From Haliea sp040221975 (GTDB taxonomy: Bacteria > Pseudomonadota > Gammaproteobacteria > Pseudomonadales > Halieaceae), in assembly GCA_040221975.1 (NCBI GenBank), contig JAVJWR010000017.1:1-64000 (forward strand): a stretch of 64,000 bases of DNA. Direction: 5' to 3'. The position numbers and the translations under genes were made by a program. Shown here piece after piece: positions 42,010 to 51,315 of the stretch (positions are counted from its first letter, which is position 1; each line of letters opens with the position of its first letter). Below the pieces are notes generated by a model, which was given only the letters and a program-made list of their open reading frames with translations, was not told the origin of the DNA and ran no database searches.

Positions 42010-42896
42010 CAACACCTCGGGGTACTCTCTGGTGCCTGTTGCTGGCGCTCGCCGTCACAGCCCGTGCCGAGCCGGTCAGTGTGGTGGATTTCACGGGGCG
42101 CACGGTGACCCTGCCGGCGCCGGCCCAGCGCATTGTCGCGCTGGCACCCCATATCGTCGAAAACCTGTACAGCGCGGGCGCCGGCGATCACCTGGTCGGG
42201 GTTGTCAGCTACAGCAACTTTCCCGAGGCGGCCCGCAGCCTGCCCCGGGTCGGTTCCTTCAATGCCTTCAGCCTGGAGCAGATCGTCGCTGCGCGGCCGG
42301 ATCTGATCCTGATGTGGGGCTCGGGCAACGGTGCCGGCGCCCTGGAAAAGCTGGAGCGGCTGGGCATCCCGGTGTACGTGAGCGAACTGCGCCAGCTGAC
42401 CGACATTGCCGCCAGCATCCGTTTGCTGGGCGAACTGGCCGGCACCCGCGCCCATGCCGAGGTCGAAGCGGCGCGGTTGGAGCAGGGCTTCGCGGAACTG
42501 GCGCAGCGCTATCGCGATGCCGAGCCGGTCTCGGTGTTTTACCAGATCTGGCACCAGCCCCTGCAGACCATCAACGGCGAGCATCTGATCAGCCAGGTTC
42601 TCGCGCTCTGCGGTGGTGACAACGTCTTTGCCGATGTTGCCACGCTGGCGCCGCGGGTCAATCTGGAATCAGTGCTGGCACGCAATCCCGATGCGATTGT
42701 CGCTGGCGGCATGGCTGACGCGCATACCGAATGGTTGCACGACTGGTATCGGTATCCCGGCCTGCGAGCATTGCAGGGAGGCCTGCTGGTGGTCGACCCG
42801 GACCTGATCCAGCGGCCAACGGCGCGCGTGCTGGAAGGGGCCCGGAATCTCTGTACCCAGTTGCAGCGGGTACGCAATCTGCGTAACGCCGATTAG
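42006..42896 (+). CDS. btuF: Vitamin B12 periplasmic binding protein
   Basis: A 296-residue substrate-binding protein with signal peptide (LWCLLLALAVTARAEP). Binding-protein fold landmarks are QRIVALAPHIVENLYSAGAGDHLVGVVSYSNFPEAA, VGSFNAFSLEQIVAARPDLILMW, and late AVGGMADAH-like and YPGLRALQ blocks. It would deliver corrinoids from the periplasm to BtuCD. Start GTG at 42006 overlaps the ATPase stop (GTGA). The 3-prime end overlaps the convergent Yip1 gene by four bases. Confidence 0.93.
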   Translation: MTTPRGTLWCLLLALAVTARAEPVSVVDFTGRTVTLPAPAQRIVALAPHIVENLYSAGAGDHLVGVVSYSNFPEAARSLPRVGSFNAFSLEQIVAARPDLILMWGSGNGAGALEKLERLGIPVYVSELRQLTDIAASIRLLGELAGTRAHAEVEAARLEQGFAELAQRYRDAEPVSVFYQIWHQPLQTINGEHLISQVLALCGGDNVFADVATLAPRVNLESVLARNPDAIVAGGMADAHTEWLHDWYRYPGLRALQGGLLVVDPDLIQRPTARVLEGARNLCTQLQRVRNLRNAD

Positions 42897-43585
42897 TCGC
42901 CCCGGTTGTCGGCGGCTTGGTTCGCACCCTCTTCCAGGCCCTTGAAGAACTCGCCCATCTTGCGGCCTGCCTCCTCTGGAGACATGTCTTCAATGCCCTG
43001 GAACTGGCTGCCCATGCGTTCCATGCGCTCCTCCATCTGCCGCGCGGCGCGTTCGCTGGCAATGTTCGACAGGATCATCAGCGCCGCCAGAATGCCGAAA
43101 ACGATCTGGGCGGTCCTGCGCTCACGGCCATGTACCGACACGCTGGCCTCAATCATCAGGAACGCGCCCCAGGCAATCATCACGATACTGCCGATATAGG
43201 GCACGATGGCCAGCAGCGCCGGGATGGGATAGATGGCCGCGACGGAGGCCTGGCAACGAAACGCCGTTTCATAGCTCTCGGCGGAACCCATCAACTTCCA
43301 GATCACATAGAGGATAGCGGCACCGATAAACGCGCCCAGCACGGCAAAGATCGGCATCACAATGATTGCGCCCAGACCCGCCGCCATCATGCCGGCCGTC
43401 GAACCGAAAAATGAAAGCACCGCGGTGATCAGCCCCATCACTGCGCCCATCACCGCCACGAAAATCACCGGGTTGCCATAGCCGCCCGTCTTGGGCATGG
43501 TCTGGTAGAAGCCCACGGGATTGGTGATTACCTCTTTTGCCTGGGCAATGACCTGATTGATATCGAAAGTCGTCTGGTCGCTCAT
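42893..43585 (-). CDS. Yip1-domain membrane protein
   Basis: A 230-residue membrane protein: a short polar N terminus (QVIAQAKEVITNPVGFYQTM), four to five hydrophobic segments, then an acidic, methionine-rich cytoplasmic tail (ERMGSQFQGIEDMSPEEAGRK). The NPVGFY-type motif before the first span and spacing of spans match bacterial Yip1-family proteins. Function is unknown. The start at 43585 (MSDQTTF) is favoured; a longer frame exists. It converges on btuF and is divergent from the peptidase gene. Confidence 0.75.
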   Translation of the reverse strand: MSDQTTFDINQVIAQAKEVITNPVGFYQTMPKTGGYGNPVIFVAVMGAVMGLITAVLSFFGSTAGMMAAGLGAIIVMPIFAVLGAFIGAAILYVIWKLMGSAESYETAFRCQASVAAIYPIPALLAIVPYIGSIVMIAWGAFLMIEASVSVHGRERRTAQIVFGILAALMILSNIASERAARQMEERMERMGSQFQGIEDMSPEEAGRKMGEFFKGLEEGANQAADNRGD

Positions 43586-43734
43586 GTTTCCCGTCCCCTG
43601 CTGTTTGTTGTCATGGCGCGGCACCAGGGCCACTGCCCAAATAGTACGAGCTAGCCGCGTCGATTGCCACCGCTATAGGTTTGCTCCGCAGGCACTGGTA
43701 TCCTGAACGCCCGCACCCTGTATCCAGGTTCACC

Positions 43735-44979
43735 ATGGCCCTCCGTCTCTACATTACTCCCCTGCTGGCGCTGCTTCTGGTCGCAGGCACGGGGTCTGCG
43801 CGCGCCACCGACTACACCTTGCTGTACCGCGCCGCGATCAGCCCCGACAGCGAGGTCGCCAGGGTGGAAATCCGCCTGCGCGGCGAGCGCCTGCCCCGGA
43901 AACTCGTACTGCACCTGAACCCGGATCGACACCTTGCCCTGCGCAGCGACGCCGGCCTGACTCTCGAGGGAGACACCGCCACCTGGAAACCGCAGGGGCC
44001 GGACGCCAGCCTGCACTACGAGTTCGTGATCAGCGAGAAAAAGGCCAGTGGCCGCTACGACTCCCTGCTGACCGAAGACTGGGCCATCCTGCGCAGTGAC
44101 AAGCTCATCCCCCCGATCACCGCCACTGTCGCCAAGGGCCTTGTAGCCAGTGCTGAACTCCAGTTCGAGCTGCCCCCGGGCTGGTCCTCGGCCGCGCCCT
44201 ACGCCAGTACCAGCGAGAGCAGCAACCACTACCGGATCGTCGATCCCGGGCGTCGCCTGCCGCGTCCGAAAGGCTGGCTGATCCTCGGCAATATTGCCAG
44301 CCGCCAGGATATGATTGCCGGGGTCGATGTTCGCGTTGCGGCACCGGCGGGCCAGGGCGGACGCCTGCAGGATACCCTGGCGTTCCTGGCCTGGACGGTT
44401 CCGGATGTGAAAGCCGTATTTCCGGGTTTCCCGGACCGGCTGCTGGTCGTCACGGCCGGCAAGCCCATGTGGCGGGGGGGGCTGTCGGGCACCCGCTCGC
44501 TGTTCATGCACGCCGACCGCCCGCTGATCAGCGGCAATCGCACCAGCAGCATGATCCACGAGCTGGTGCACGTGGCTAGCGGCATCAACGGTGGCAAGGA
44601 CGCGGACTGGATCGTCGAGGGTCTTGCGGAATACTATGCCGCCAACATTCTCTGGCGCTCGGGTGCAATCAGCGATCTGCGCTACCAGCAGACGATGGCG
44701 TGGAAGGAAAACTGGGGTCGCAAGGCCGACACCCTGTTCGTAAAGCGCTCCTCGGGGCCGGTTACCGCCCGCGCGGCGGTGTTCATGCACCGGCTGCATC
44801 TGGCCCTGCAGGACGCTACCGACGGCGCAGCTGGCCTCGACGATGTGGCACGGGAGCTGGCCCGCGACAGGGGCCGGGTATCCCTGCCACAATTAAAGCA
44901 GATCGTGCAGGAACTGGCGGCTGACAGCGTTGATGTCGATGCTCTCATCGCCGGCCTGGAGCATGTCAGCGCGGGATGA
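43735..44979 (+). CDS. Periplasmic HExxH metallopeptidase-like protein (M61-like)
   Basis: A 414-residue protein with a signal peptide (LYITPLLALLLVAGTGSARA). A beta-rich N-terminal half is followed by a gluzincin site: H275-E-L-V-H279 in SSMIHELVH and a downstream EGLAEYYA glutamate. This layout recalls the glycyl aminopeptidase (M61) group and relatives. It is probably a periplasmic or outer-membrane-associated peptidase. The start at ATG 43735 is chosen from the signal peptide. The next gene starts inside the stop codon (ATGA), so the two are coupled. Confidence 0.82.
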   Translation: MALRLYITPLLALLLVAGTGSARATDYTLLYRAAISPDSEVARVEIRLRGERLPRKLVLHLNPDRHLALRSDAGLTLEGDTATWKPQGPDASLHYEFVISEKKASGRYDSLLTEDWAILRSDKLIPPITATVAKGLVASAELQFELPPGWSSAAPYASTSESSNHYRIVDPGRRLPRPKGWLILGNIASRQDMIAGVDVRVAAPAGQGGRLQDTLAFLAWTVPDVKAVFPGFPDRLLVVTAGKPMWRGGLSGTRSLFMHADRPLISGNRTSSMIHELVHVASGINGGKDADWIVEGLAEYYAANILWRSGAISDLRYQQTMAWKENWGRKADTLFVKRSSGPVTARAAVFMHRLHLALQDATDGAAGLDDVARELARDRGRVSLPQLKQIVQELAADSVDVDALIAGLEHVSAG

Positions 44980-46139
44980 GAGACGGTCTGCAGCCAGCGT
45001 CCGTGCAGCCGCGCCTGGCCCGGTTCGTGACACTGTTGCTGGCGTGCCTTGTCTTTGCCAGCCTGTCGCAGGCGGCTACTGCACCGCTCGACGACATCAC
45101 CCCGCCGCAGGCGCCGGTGCTGGAAGTCTTTGTGCGCTCAGGCTGCCCCCACTGCGACAACGCCAAGGCATTCCTGCCGCGGTTTGCAGCGCAACACCCC
45201 TGGCTTGCAATCCACTATCGAGCGGTGGACAGGGACCCGGAAGCCCGCGACGATCTCCACCGCCACGCCCGGGCAAGCGGCAGCTGGCCGCCCGGCGTCC
45301 CCACTTTTGTTTTCAACGGTCGTGTACTCGTGGGGTTTGCAGATGCTGAAAGCACCGCTCCGCTGCTGAATGCACTGATCGCAGGGGATGCGGCAGCGTC
45401 CAGTATCGAGAGCGATCTCTTTGGCTCTCTCAGTGTAGCCAAACTCGGCCTGCCTCTCTTCACCCTGGCTATAGGCTTGCTGGATGGCTTCAACCCCTGC
45501 GCCATGTGGGTGCTGCTGTTTTTGCTCTCCATGCTTGTACGACTGCAGTCCCGCCGGCGCATGGCCCTGGTGGCGGGCACCTTCGTGCTGGCCAGCGGTG
45601 TGGTGTACTACCTGTTCATGGCGGCCTGGCTGAACCTGTTCCTGGTGATCGGCTTGACCGCCTGGCTGCGCTACGGCCTGGCCGGGCTCGCCCTGCTGAT
45701 CGCCGCCGTCAATATCAAGGACGCCATCCGGCCCGGCCTGGGCCTGTCGCTGTCGATTCCGGAAGCAGCCAAACCCGGCCTGTACCGGCGCATGCGCAGC
45801 GTGATCAACAGTGACACCCTGCTGCTGTCTCTCCCCTCTGTCGCCCTGCTGGCCATCGTCATCAACTTCGTTGAACTGCTTTGTACCGCCGGGTTTCCGG
45901 CGCTCTACACCGCGATCCTCACTCAGCAGGACCTGCCGTCCGCAGCATACTACGGTTACCTTGCTCTCTATATCCTCGGCTATATCGCCGACGATGCACT
46001 GATGGTGGCGCTTGCGGTCATCGCGCTGGGCAACCGCAAACTGTCCGAACGCGGAGGCAGGCACTTGAAGCTGTTGAGCGGGCTGGTCATGCTGGGACTG
46101 GGAACGGTAATGCTGCTGCAGCCCGGCTGGTTGTTCTAG
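44976..46139 (+). CDS. Thioredoxin-fold / CcdA-like fusion membrane protein
   Basis: A 387-residue protein with a signal sequence, a periplasmic thioredoxin/glutaredoxin-like domain with C57-P-H-C60 and a cis-proline site (GVPTFVFNG), then about six transmembrane helices. C175 in FNPCAMW and C303 in ELLCTAGFP sit in the membrane part at the positions of the paired cysteines of CcdA/DsbD-type electron carriers. A membrane reductase that passes electrons from cytoplasmic thioredoxin to a periplasmic redox domain is the simplest reading. It overlaps the peptidase gene by four bases. Confidence 0.82.
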   Translation: MRDGLQPASVQPRLARFVTLLLACLVFASLSQAATAPLDDITPPQAPVLEVFVRSGCPHCDNAKAFLPRFAAQHPWLAIHYRAVDRDPEARDDLHRHARASGSWPPGVPTFVFNGRVLVGFADAESTAPLLNALIAGDAAASSIESDLFGSLSVAKLGLPLFTLAIGLLDGFNPCAMWVLLFLLSMLVRLQSRRRMALVAGTFVLASGVVYYLFMAAWLNLFLVIGLTAWLRYGLAGLALLIAAVNIKDAIRPGLGLSLSIPEAAKPGLYRRMRSVINSDTLLLSLPSVALLAIVINFVELLCTAGFPALYTAILTQQDLPSAAYYGYLALYILGYIADDALMVALAVIALGNRKLSERGGRHLKLLSGLVMLGLGTVMLLQPGWLF

Positions 46140-46181
46140 GGTATACTTGCCTCCCTTTCTGTCTGCTTATTGGAAGCCGAC

Positions 46182-48029
46182 ATGCTCCGCCTCATGCGTC
46201 ATTATTGCATCGCAGTGCCTCTGTACACGGCGCTCACAGCACTGTCCCCGCCGGCGACGCTGGCTGCACCTGTTGAACTGCCGGTCAAGCTTGACTACGC
46301 CCTTGTCAGCGAAACACTGTCGCGCCAGATTTTCCACGGTCCCGGGGGGCAGGCAGAGCTGTTGCGCGACCACCGCGGCTGCAATCAGCTGACCCTGAGT
46401 GAGCCCAAGGTGTCGGGCACCGACACCGGCCTGCTGCGGCTGACCACCAGGGTCAGCGCCCGCGTTGGCACTCCGGTAGGCGGGCGCTGTCTGCTGCCGT
46501 TTGCCTGGAATGGCAGAATCGAAACCTTCAAGGAGGCCCTGGTCGCACCGGGCAGTGGCCGGGTCACGTTCCGGGTGACCGACTCGAACATTCTCAGCGC
46601 CGACGCGGAGCAACGAAAAATGTCGGGGGTGGTGTGGAGCTGGATCAAGGACCAGGTCCATCCCCGGCTGGGTACCGTCACACTGGATTTCGGACCGGCA
46701 GTGACCGACCTGCGCGCTCTGCTCCGGGATGCACTGGCGGCGGGGCCCACGGATCCAGGTCTCGTTGCCGACTCCCTCAACTTGCAATCAGCTCGCGCGG
46801 GGGCAGATGCGCTGATCGTTACCTTCTCCCTCGATGCTCCGGCACCCCCGTCCGACTGGGAGTCCGCGGTGGAGACAACGCTGACCACGGAAGAACTGGC
46901 GGCCTGGGACGCCGCCTGGCAATCATGGGACGCCTTCGCCACCTGGCTGGTGAAGGATCTGGCAACCCCCGCAGAGCCCGAGCTGCGCGCTGCCCTGGCA
47001 GAAATCCTGCTGGAGGCGAGGCACGAGCTGCGGGATGCGCTGGCAACAGACGCTCGCGAGGAGGATCCTGTTCGCCACCTGTTCCTCTCGACCTGGGCAC
47101 GCCTGGCCCCGCTGCTGCAGAGCACAGAGCTGAATCTGCCCAGTGCCCGCGGCGTGGAACTGGCGACCTTCATCAGCGCCGCCAACGCCTTGCAGGCGCT
47201 GGATTCGGCGGCTCCGCACCTCGGCCTGAGCCTGGATAGCAATACGTTGCGACGCATGGCGCGCATGCTGGTGCCGACTGTCACGGACGACGAACTGGCC
47301 TACAACGACCGCGTAGACCCCCAACTGCGGCAACTGCTGGGGCTGGCACCGGAGCTGGAACCGGAAACCCTGGAGGCTACCGCTGCGGCCGGCCCTTTTG
47401 CCTGGCTGATGGCGCCCGCCCACGCGGCGGCTGTGAGCCCGTCACTGGTGAAACTCCTGACCGACTGGATTCCCGCTCCGAATGATCTGGACCGCTACCT
47501 GCGGACCATGGAGCAGCTGCTGGACGAGAGCATTGCGGTGGAACGCAAGCGCGGCAAGGTGCCGGATGCCTACTTCGACCTCTACCACGACCTGGTGCGG
47601 GCCACCGCCTGGCAGGAATCCTGCTGGCGCCAGTTCGTGAAGAACAATGGCGAGATCCGGCCGATACAGTCCTCTGCCGGCTCGGTGGGGCTGATGCAGA
47701 TCAACCAGCACGTCTGGCGCAACCTCTACGATCTCGAGGCATTGCAAAACAACGTCGGCTACAACGCCCGCGCGGGCAACGAAATCCTCGCCCACTATCT
47801 GGTTGATTATGCGATCAAACGCAAGGAGCACGAAGCACGCGGCGATATCCACGACCTGGCCCGGGCAACCTACGGCGCCTACAACGGCGGGCCCCGGCAC
47901 CTGACCCGTTATCGCCGGGACGACACCAACGCCTATCTGAACGGCATTGATGAGGCGTTCCAGGACAAGTATGTGGCCATCCGCCAACAGGGCACTGAGG
48001 CGGTCAGGCAGTGCTACGGCGGCCAGTGA
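46182..48029 (+). CDS. Lytic transglycosylase with SLT domain
   Basis: A 615-residue exported protein. After a signal peptide (ending about TLAAPVE) there is a long N-terminal region with no family I recognise. The C-terminal SLT domain (about 465-600) has the catalytic glutamate E479 in TAWQESCWRQF, then SSAGSVGLMQINQHVWR and the TYGAYNGGP motif. It would cleave peptidoglycan glycan strands. Start at 46182 with GGAAG just upstream; a TTG at 46170 is the alternative. It lies 42 bases after the thioredoxin-CcdA-like gene. The unusually long N-terminal part may bind cell-wall or membrane partners. Confidence 0.88.
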   Translation: MLRLMRHYCIAVPLYTALTALSPPATLAAPVELPVKLDYALVSETLSRQIFHGPGGQAELLRDHRGCNQLTLSEPKVSGTDTGLLRLTTRVSARVGTPVGGRCLLPFAWNGRIETFKEALVAPGSGRVTFRVTDSNILSADAEQRKMSGVVWSWIKDQVHPRLGTVTLDFGPAVTDLRALLRDALAAGPTDPGLVADSLNLQSARAGADALIVTFSLDAPAPPSDWESAVETTLTTEELAAWDAAWQSWDAFATWLVKDLATPAEPELRAALAEILLEARHELRDALATDAREEDPVRHLFLSTWARLAPLLQSTELNLPSARGVELATFISAANALQALDSAAPHLGLSLDSNTLRRMARMLVPTVTDDELAYNDRVDPQLRQLLGLAPELEPETLEATAAAGPFAWLMAPAHAAAVSPSLVKLLTDWIPAPNDLDRYLRTMEQLLDESIAVERKRGKVPDAYFDLYHDLVRATAWQESCWRQFVKNNGEIRPIQSSAGSVGLMQINQHVWRNLYDLEALQNNVGYNARAGNEILAHYLVDYAIKRKEHEARGDIHDLARATYGAYNGGPRHLTRYRRDDTNAYLNGIDEAFQDKYVAIRQQGTEAVRQCYGGQ

Positions 48030-48080
48030 TGCGACCGGGCCGACCCGGCGAGGGCGACTGGCGTCAATGCCACTTTTTCA

Positions 48081-48117
48081 CACAGTCCACCGCCGGGATA
48101 AGTGCTCCCCGACTGTG
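48081..48117 (+). repeat. Inverted repeat in TonB receptor leader
   Basis: CACAGTC (48081-48087) and GACTGTG (48111-48117) are exact complements separated by 23 bases, in the gap before the receptor start at 48164. It could be a hairpin ending the upstream transcript or an operator. No run of T follows. I cannot decide between these. Confidence 0.35.
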
Positions 48118-48163
48118 AGAAGTGTTAGATTACCGCAACAATAAATTCGCAAGGTTGCATGCC

Positions 48164-50500
48164 ATGATCAAGCCCCGTTTCCACCGCACTGTTGTCGCCA
48201 CCGCCACCGCCGTCGCCGCCGCAGCCTTCACCGGCAGCACCCTGGCCCAGGCCCAGGTACTTGAGGAAGTGATCGTCACCGCCCAGAAACGGGAGCAGAG
48301 CCTGCAGGACGTGCCCATCGCGGTGACCGCATTCAGCAATGAAATGCTGCAGAAAACCGGCGTGCGCGACATGTTCGAGCTGGCCAACAACGACCCGGCC
48401 CTGATCGTCAGCAAGACCCAGACTTCCACCACTTCCAACTTCAGTATCCGCGGCGTGTTTACCAGCGGCCAGAACTTCGGCCTGGAATCATCCGTGGGCC
48501 TCTATGTCGACGGCGTCTACCGGGCGCGCCAGAGCTCCATGATCAACAACCTCGTGGACCTTGGTTCGGTGGAAGTTCTGCGGGGCCCCCAGGGCACCCT
48601 GTTCGGGCGCAACACACCCTCGGGAGCCGTGTCCATGAACAGTGTCAGGCCCGACCATGAGGGCACAGGCTATCTTGAAGCCCAGGCCGGTGATCTCGGC
48701 CTGCTGGCCCTGCAGGGTGCGAAGTCCTTCTCTGCCATCGACAACGAACTGGCCTTGCGGGCGACAGGTTTTTACCAGGAGCGCGACGGCTATGTCGATG
48801 TTGTCGGTCTCGGCGAGGACCTGATCGACGACCGCGACCGCTGGGGTATTCGCCTGCAGGCCCTGTATACGCCCAGCGACCTGCTCTCGGTGCTGGTGAT
48901 CGCCGACCGCTCGGAGGTCGACGAAATCTGCTGTGCAGCCGGCAACTACAAGAACAACCTGGTAGCGCAGGGGCTGGCGCCCGGTGCCCCGGTCAAGACC
49001 GGCTCCGACCAGCGGGTACTGAACCTCGGCGGTACCGTGATCGATCAGGACGACTTTTTCCGCGGTGCGGTGGCCGCCAGCTTCCTGCCTGAATCGCGCA
49101 ATGAAGACCAGGGCATCTCCGTGCAGGTGGACTGGCGGGCCGAAAATTTTCTGGTCACCAGTATCACCGCCTTCCGCACCTTCGAGTCCTGGGACAACGC
49201 GGACGTCGATTTCTACGATATCGACGCCCTGATCCGCAGCAATGACGCCGAGCAGGAGCAGTTCTCGCAGGAGCTGCGCTTGAGCAATGAAACCGAGAAC
49301 TTTACCTGGGTTGTCGGCGCCTACTACTTCGAGCAGGAGCTGGACTCGGTGGTGGACACCATGGTCGGCGCCGATACCGGCGGTCTCGTCGGTGTCCCCA
49401 CGATCGCCTTTCCCGCCGGCACCGGGTCCCGCAATGTCGCCAGCCAGGACCATACCACCTGGGCCCTGTTCGGCCAGTTCGACTACAACCTCAGCGACGA
49501 CCTCGTCCTGACCGCTGGCGGCCGCTGGACCCAGGAGGACAAGGATATGGTGAACGTGTTCACGGAGGACGCCTCCGCCGTACTCGACTTTGTTTCCCCG
49601 GGCTGGGGTTTCTGGCTGTTCCCGCCGTTGGCGCCGCGCGCGGATGTCGACGAGACCATCGACGATGACCAGTTTACCGGCACCTTGAAACTGAGCTGGT
49701 TCGCCACTGACGACATCATGCTCTATGCCTCCTATGGCACCGGCTACAAGGCGGGTGGCGTCAACACCGACCGCATTGCCGCCATTCTGCCGGTGGCGTT
49801 TGACGCCGAGACCTCGGAATCCTTCGAGGTCGGCATGAAAGCGGAATTTCCGGAGCAGGCCCTGAGGGTGAACGTGGCCCTGCACCGCACGGATACCGAG
49901 GATCTGCAGACCATCTCCTTCCAGGGCACGGGTTTCGCACTGCAGAACGCCGGTGTGGCCAAGACCCAGGGCGGTGAAATCGACGCTATCTGGCAGCCGC
50001 TGGAAGGCATGAGTCTTACCCTCGCCTATGCCTACAACGACGGCGAGTACGAGGACTTCGCCGCCGGGGACTGCTGGATCAGCACTCCCTGGCACACCAA
50101 TCAGCCCGATCCCCGGGCCAACGGTGACGGCTCCTGCGACCGCAGCGGCGGTCTGCTGTCCGGCAACCCCGAGAACGTGGTGGTCGCTTCCGCGCGGCAG
50201 GCATTCCCGCTCGGTGAGGGCCTCACTGGCTATGTCTTTGGCGAGTACATCTTCACCGATGAGCGCATGACCGACGTCAACAATGATCCGGCCAAACTCG
50301 CCGGCTCCTATGAGTTGCTCAACCTGCGCGCAGGCCTGATTCTCGAGCAGTGGGACGCGGAAATCACCCTCTGGGGCCGCAACGTCCTGGATGAAGACTA
50401 CACCAATACCATCTCCGACGGTGTGGCCCAGGATGGACGCCTGATCGCCTACTTCAATGAACCGGCTACCTGGGGCGTGACCCTGCGCAAGAACTTCTGA
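48164..50500 (+). CDS. TonB-dependent outer-membrane receptor
   Basis: A 778-residue receptor with a signal peptide ending near STLAQA, TonB-box-like VLEEVIVTAQKREQ and plug start LQDVPIAVTAFS, plug motif VEVLRGPQGTLFGRNTPSGAV, long extracellular loops with paired cysteines, and a barrel ending TWGVTLRKNF. The same receptor group as the copy at 17.8-20 kb. It stands alone: no adjacent catabolic genes on its strand, and a REP-like palindrome follows directly. The ligand cannot be predicted. Confidence 0.94.
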   Translation: MIKPRFHRTVVATATAVAAAAFTGSTLAQAQVLEEVIVTAQKREQSLQDVPIAVTAFSNEMLQKTGVRDMFELANNDPALIVSKTQTSTTSNFSIRGVFTSGQNFGLESSVGLYVDGVYRARQSSMINNLVDLGSVEVLRGPQGTLFGRNTPSGAVSMNSVRPDHEGTGYLEAQAGDLGLLALQGAKSFSAIDNELALRATGFYQERDGYVDVVGLGEDLIDDRDRWGIRLQALYTPSDLLSVLVIADRSEVDEICCAAGNYKNNLVAQGLAPGAPVKTGSDQRVLNLGGTVIDQDDFFRGAVAASFLPESRNEDQGISVQVDWRAENFLVTSITAFRTFESWDNADVDFYDIDALIRSNDAEQEQFSQELRLSNETENFTWVVGAYYFEQELDSVVDTMVGADTGGLVGVPTIAFPAGTGSRNVASQDHTTWALFGQFDYNLSDDLVLTAGGRWTQEDKDMVNVFTEDASAVLDFVSPGWGFWLFPPLAPRADVDETIDDDQFTGTLKLSWFATDDIMLYASYGTGYKAGGVNTDRIAAILPVAFDAETSESFEVGMKAEFPEQALRVNVALHRTDTEDLQTISFQGTGFALQNAGVAKTQGGEIDAIWQPLEGMSLTLAYAYNDGEYEDFAAGDCWISTPWHTNQPDPRANGDGSCDRSGGLLSGNPENVVVASARQAFPLGEGLTGYVFGEYIFTDERMTDVNNDPAKLAGSYELLNLRAGLILEQWDAEITLWGRNVLDEDYTNTISDGVAQDGRLIAYFNEPATWGVTLRKNF

Positions 50501-50523
50501 TCGCCCGCGGAGCGGGCTCCTAC
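50501..50523. repeat. REP-like palindrome
   Basis: TCGCCCGCGGAGCGGGCTCC followed by TACGA. The arms GCCCGC (50503-50508) and GCGGGC (50512-50517) flank a three-base loop. Read on the other strand it has the form GTAGGAGC..GC, the layout of Pseudomonas-type repetitive extragenic palindromes. It begins one base after the receptor stop. Only this copy was noticed, so its repetitive nature is unproven. Confidence 0.5.
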
Positions 50524-50532
50524 GATTTGGGG

Positions 50533-51315
50533 CTATAAACCGCGTATCTCCGCCACCATGAACAGCACAGCGCGGCCCGCCATCTGCACACGGTCGCCGC
50601 GCAGCGCTACCCGCAGTTCACCGCCACGGCGGGAAATCTGGCGCGCGTTCATCCTGTTGTTGCCAAGGCGCTGCGCCCAGTAGGGCACCAGTTTGCAATG
50701 GGCCGAACCGGTTACCGGATCTTCCGGCACACCGACCCTGGGCGCAAAGAAGCGGCTGACAAAATCGTGTTGTTCCCCGGGAGCGGTGGCGATAACGCCG
50801 CGGCAGTCCAGCCTCGCGAGCAGGGCCTGCTCCGGCTCCAGTGCCCGCACCTCGGCCTCGCAGGCAAATACCGCCAGCAGGTCATCTGCCGCCAGCACCT
50901 CCATTGGCTGCCGCCCAAGGGCCTCGACCAGGCCCGCAGGTGCCGCGCAGGGTCGAGGCACAATGGCGGGGAAATCCAGCACATACCAATCCCCGTCCCG
51001 GCTCACGCTCAGCTCACCGCTGCGGGTGGCGAAACTGATCGAGTCGGCGCTGTAGCCCAATTCCGCATAGAGCACATGTGCCGCCGCCAGAGTGGCGTGG
51101 CCGCAGAGATCCACCTCGGCCGCCGGGGTAAACCAGCGCAGCTCGAAGCCATTGTCCACGGGCACGAAATAGGCGGTCTCGGACAGGTTGTTCTCCATCG
51201 CGATAGCCTGCAGCAGCGTATCGTCAAGCCAGGCCTCCAGCGGACAGACAGCGGCGGGATTGCCCTCGAACACACGGCTGGCGAAAGCATCGACCTGGTA
51301 CTGTTGCAGCGTCAT
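50533..51315 (-). CDS. PhzF-family epimerase/isomerase
   Basis: A 260-residue PhzF-fold protein. The two-lobed family pattern is clear: QQYQVDAFASRVFEGNPAAVCPL at the start, the catalytic-glutamate block MENNLSETAYFV, LRWFTPAAEVDLCGHATLAAAHVL, and second-lobe FVSRFFAPRVGVPEDPVTGSAHC. Members isomerise diverse small molecules, and most are of unknown substrate. The start overlaps the sstT stop by four bases, so the two are co-transcribed. No phenazine genes are near, so a role in phenazine synthesis is not suggested. Confidence 0.92.
   Translation of the reverse strand: MTLQQYQVDAFASRVFEGNPAAVCPLEAWLDDTLLQAIAMENNLSETAYFVPVDNGFELRWFTPAAEVDLCGHATLAAAHVLYAELGYSADSISFATRSGELSVSRDGDWYVLDFPAIVPRPCAAPAGLVEALGRQPMEVLAADDLLAVFACEAEVRALEPEQALLARLDCRGVIATAPGEQHDFVSRFFAPRVGVPEDPVTGSAHCKLVPYWAQRLGNNRMNARQISRRGGELRVALRGDRVQMAGRAVLFMVAEIRGL

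Noticed and set aside
48488..50095. 535-codon minus-strand frame opposite the large TonB receptor
   Set aside because: Antisense shadow; Val/Gly/Gln-rich without any recognisable domain.
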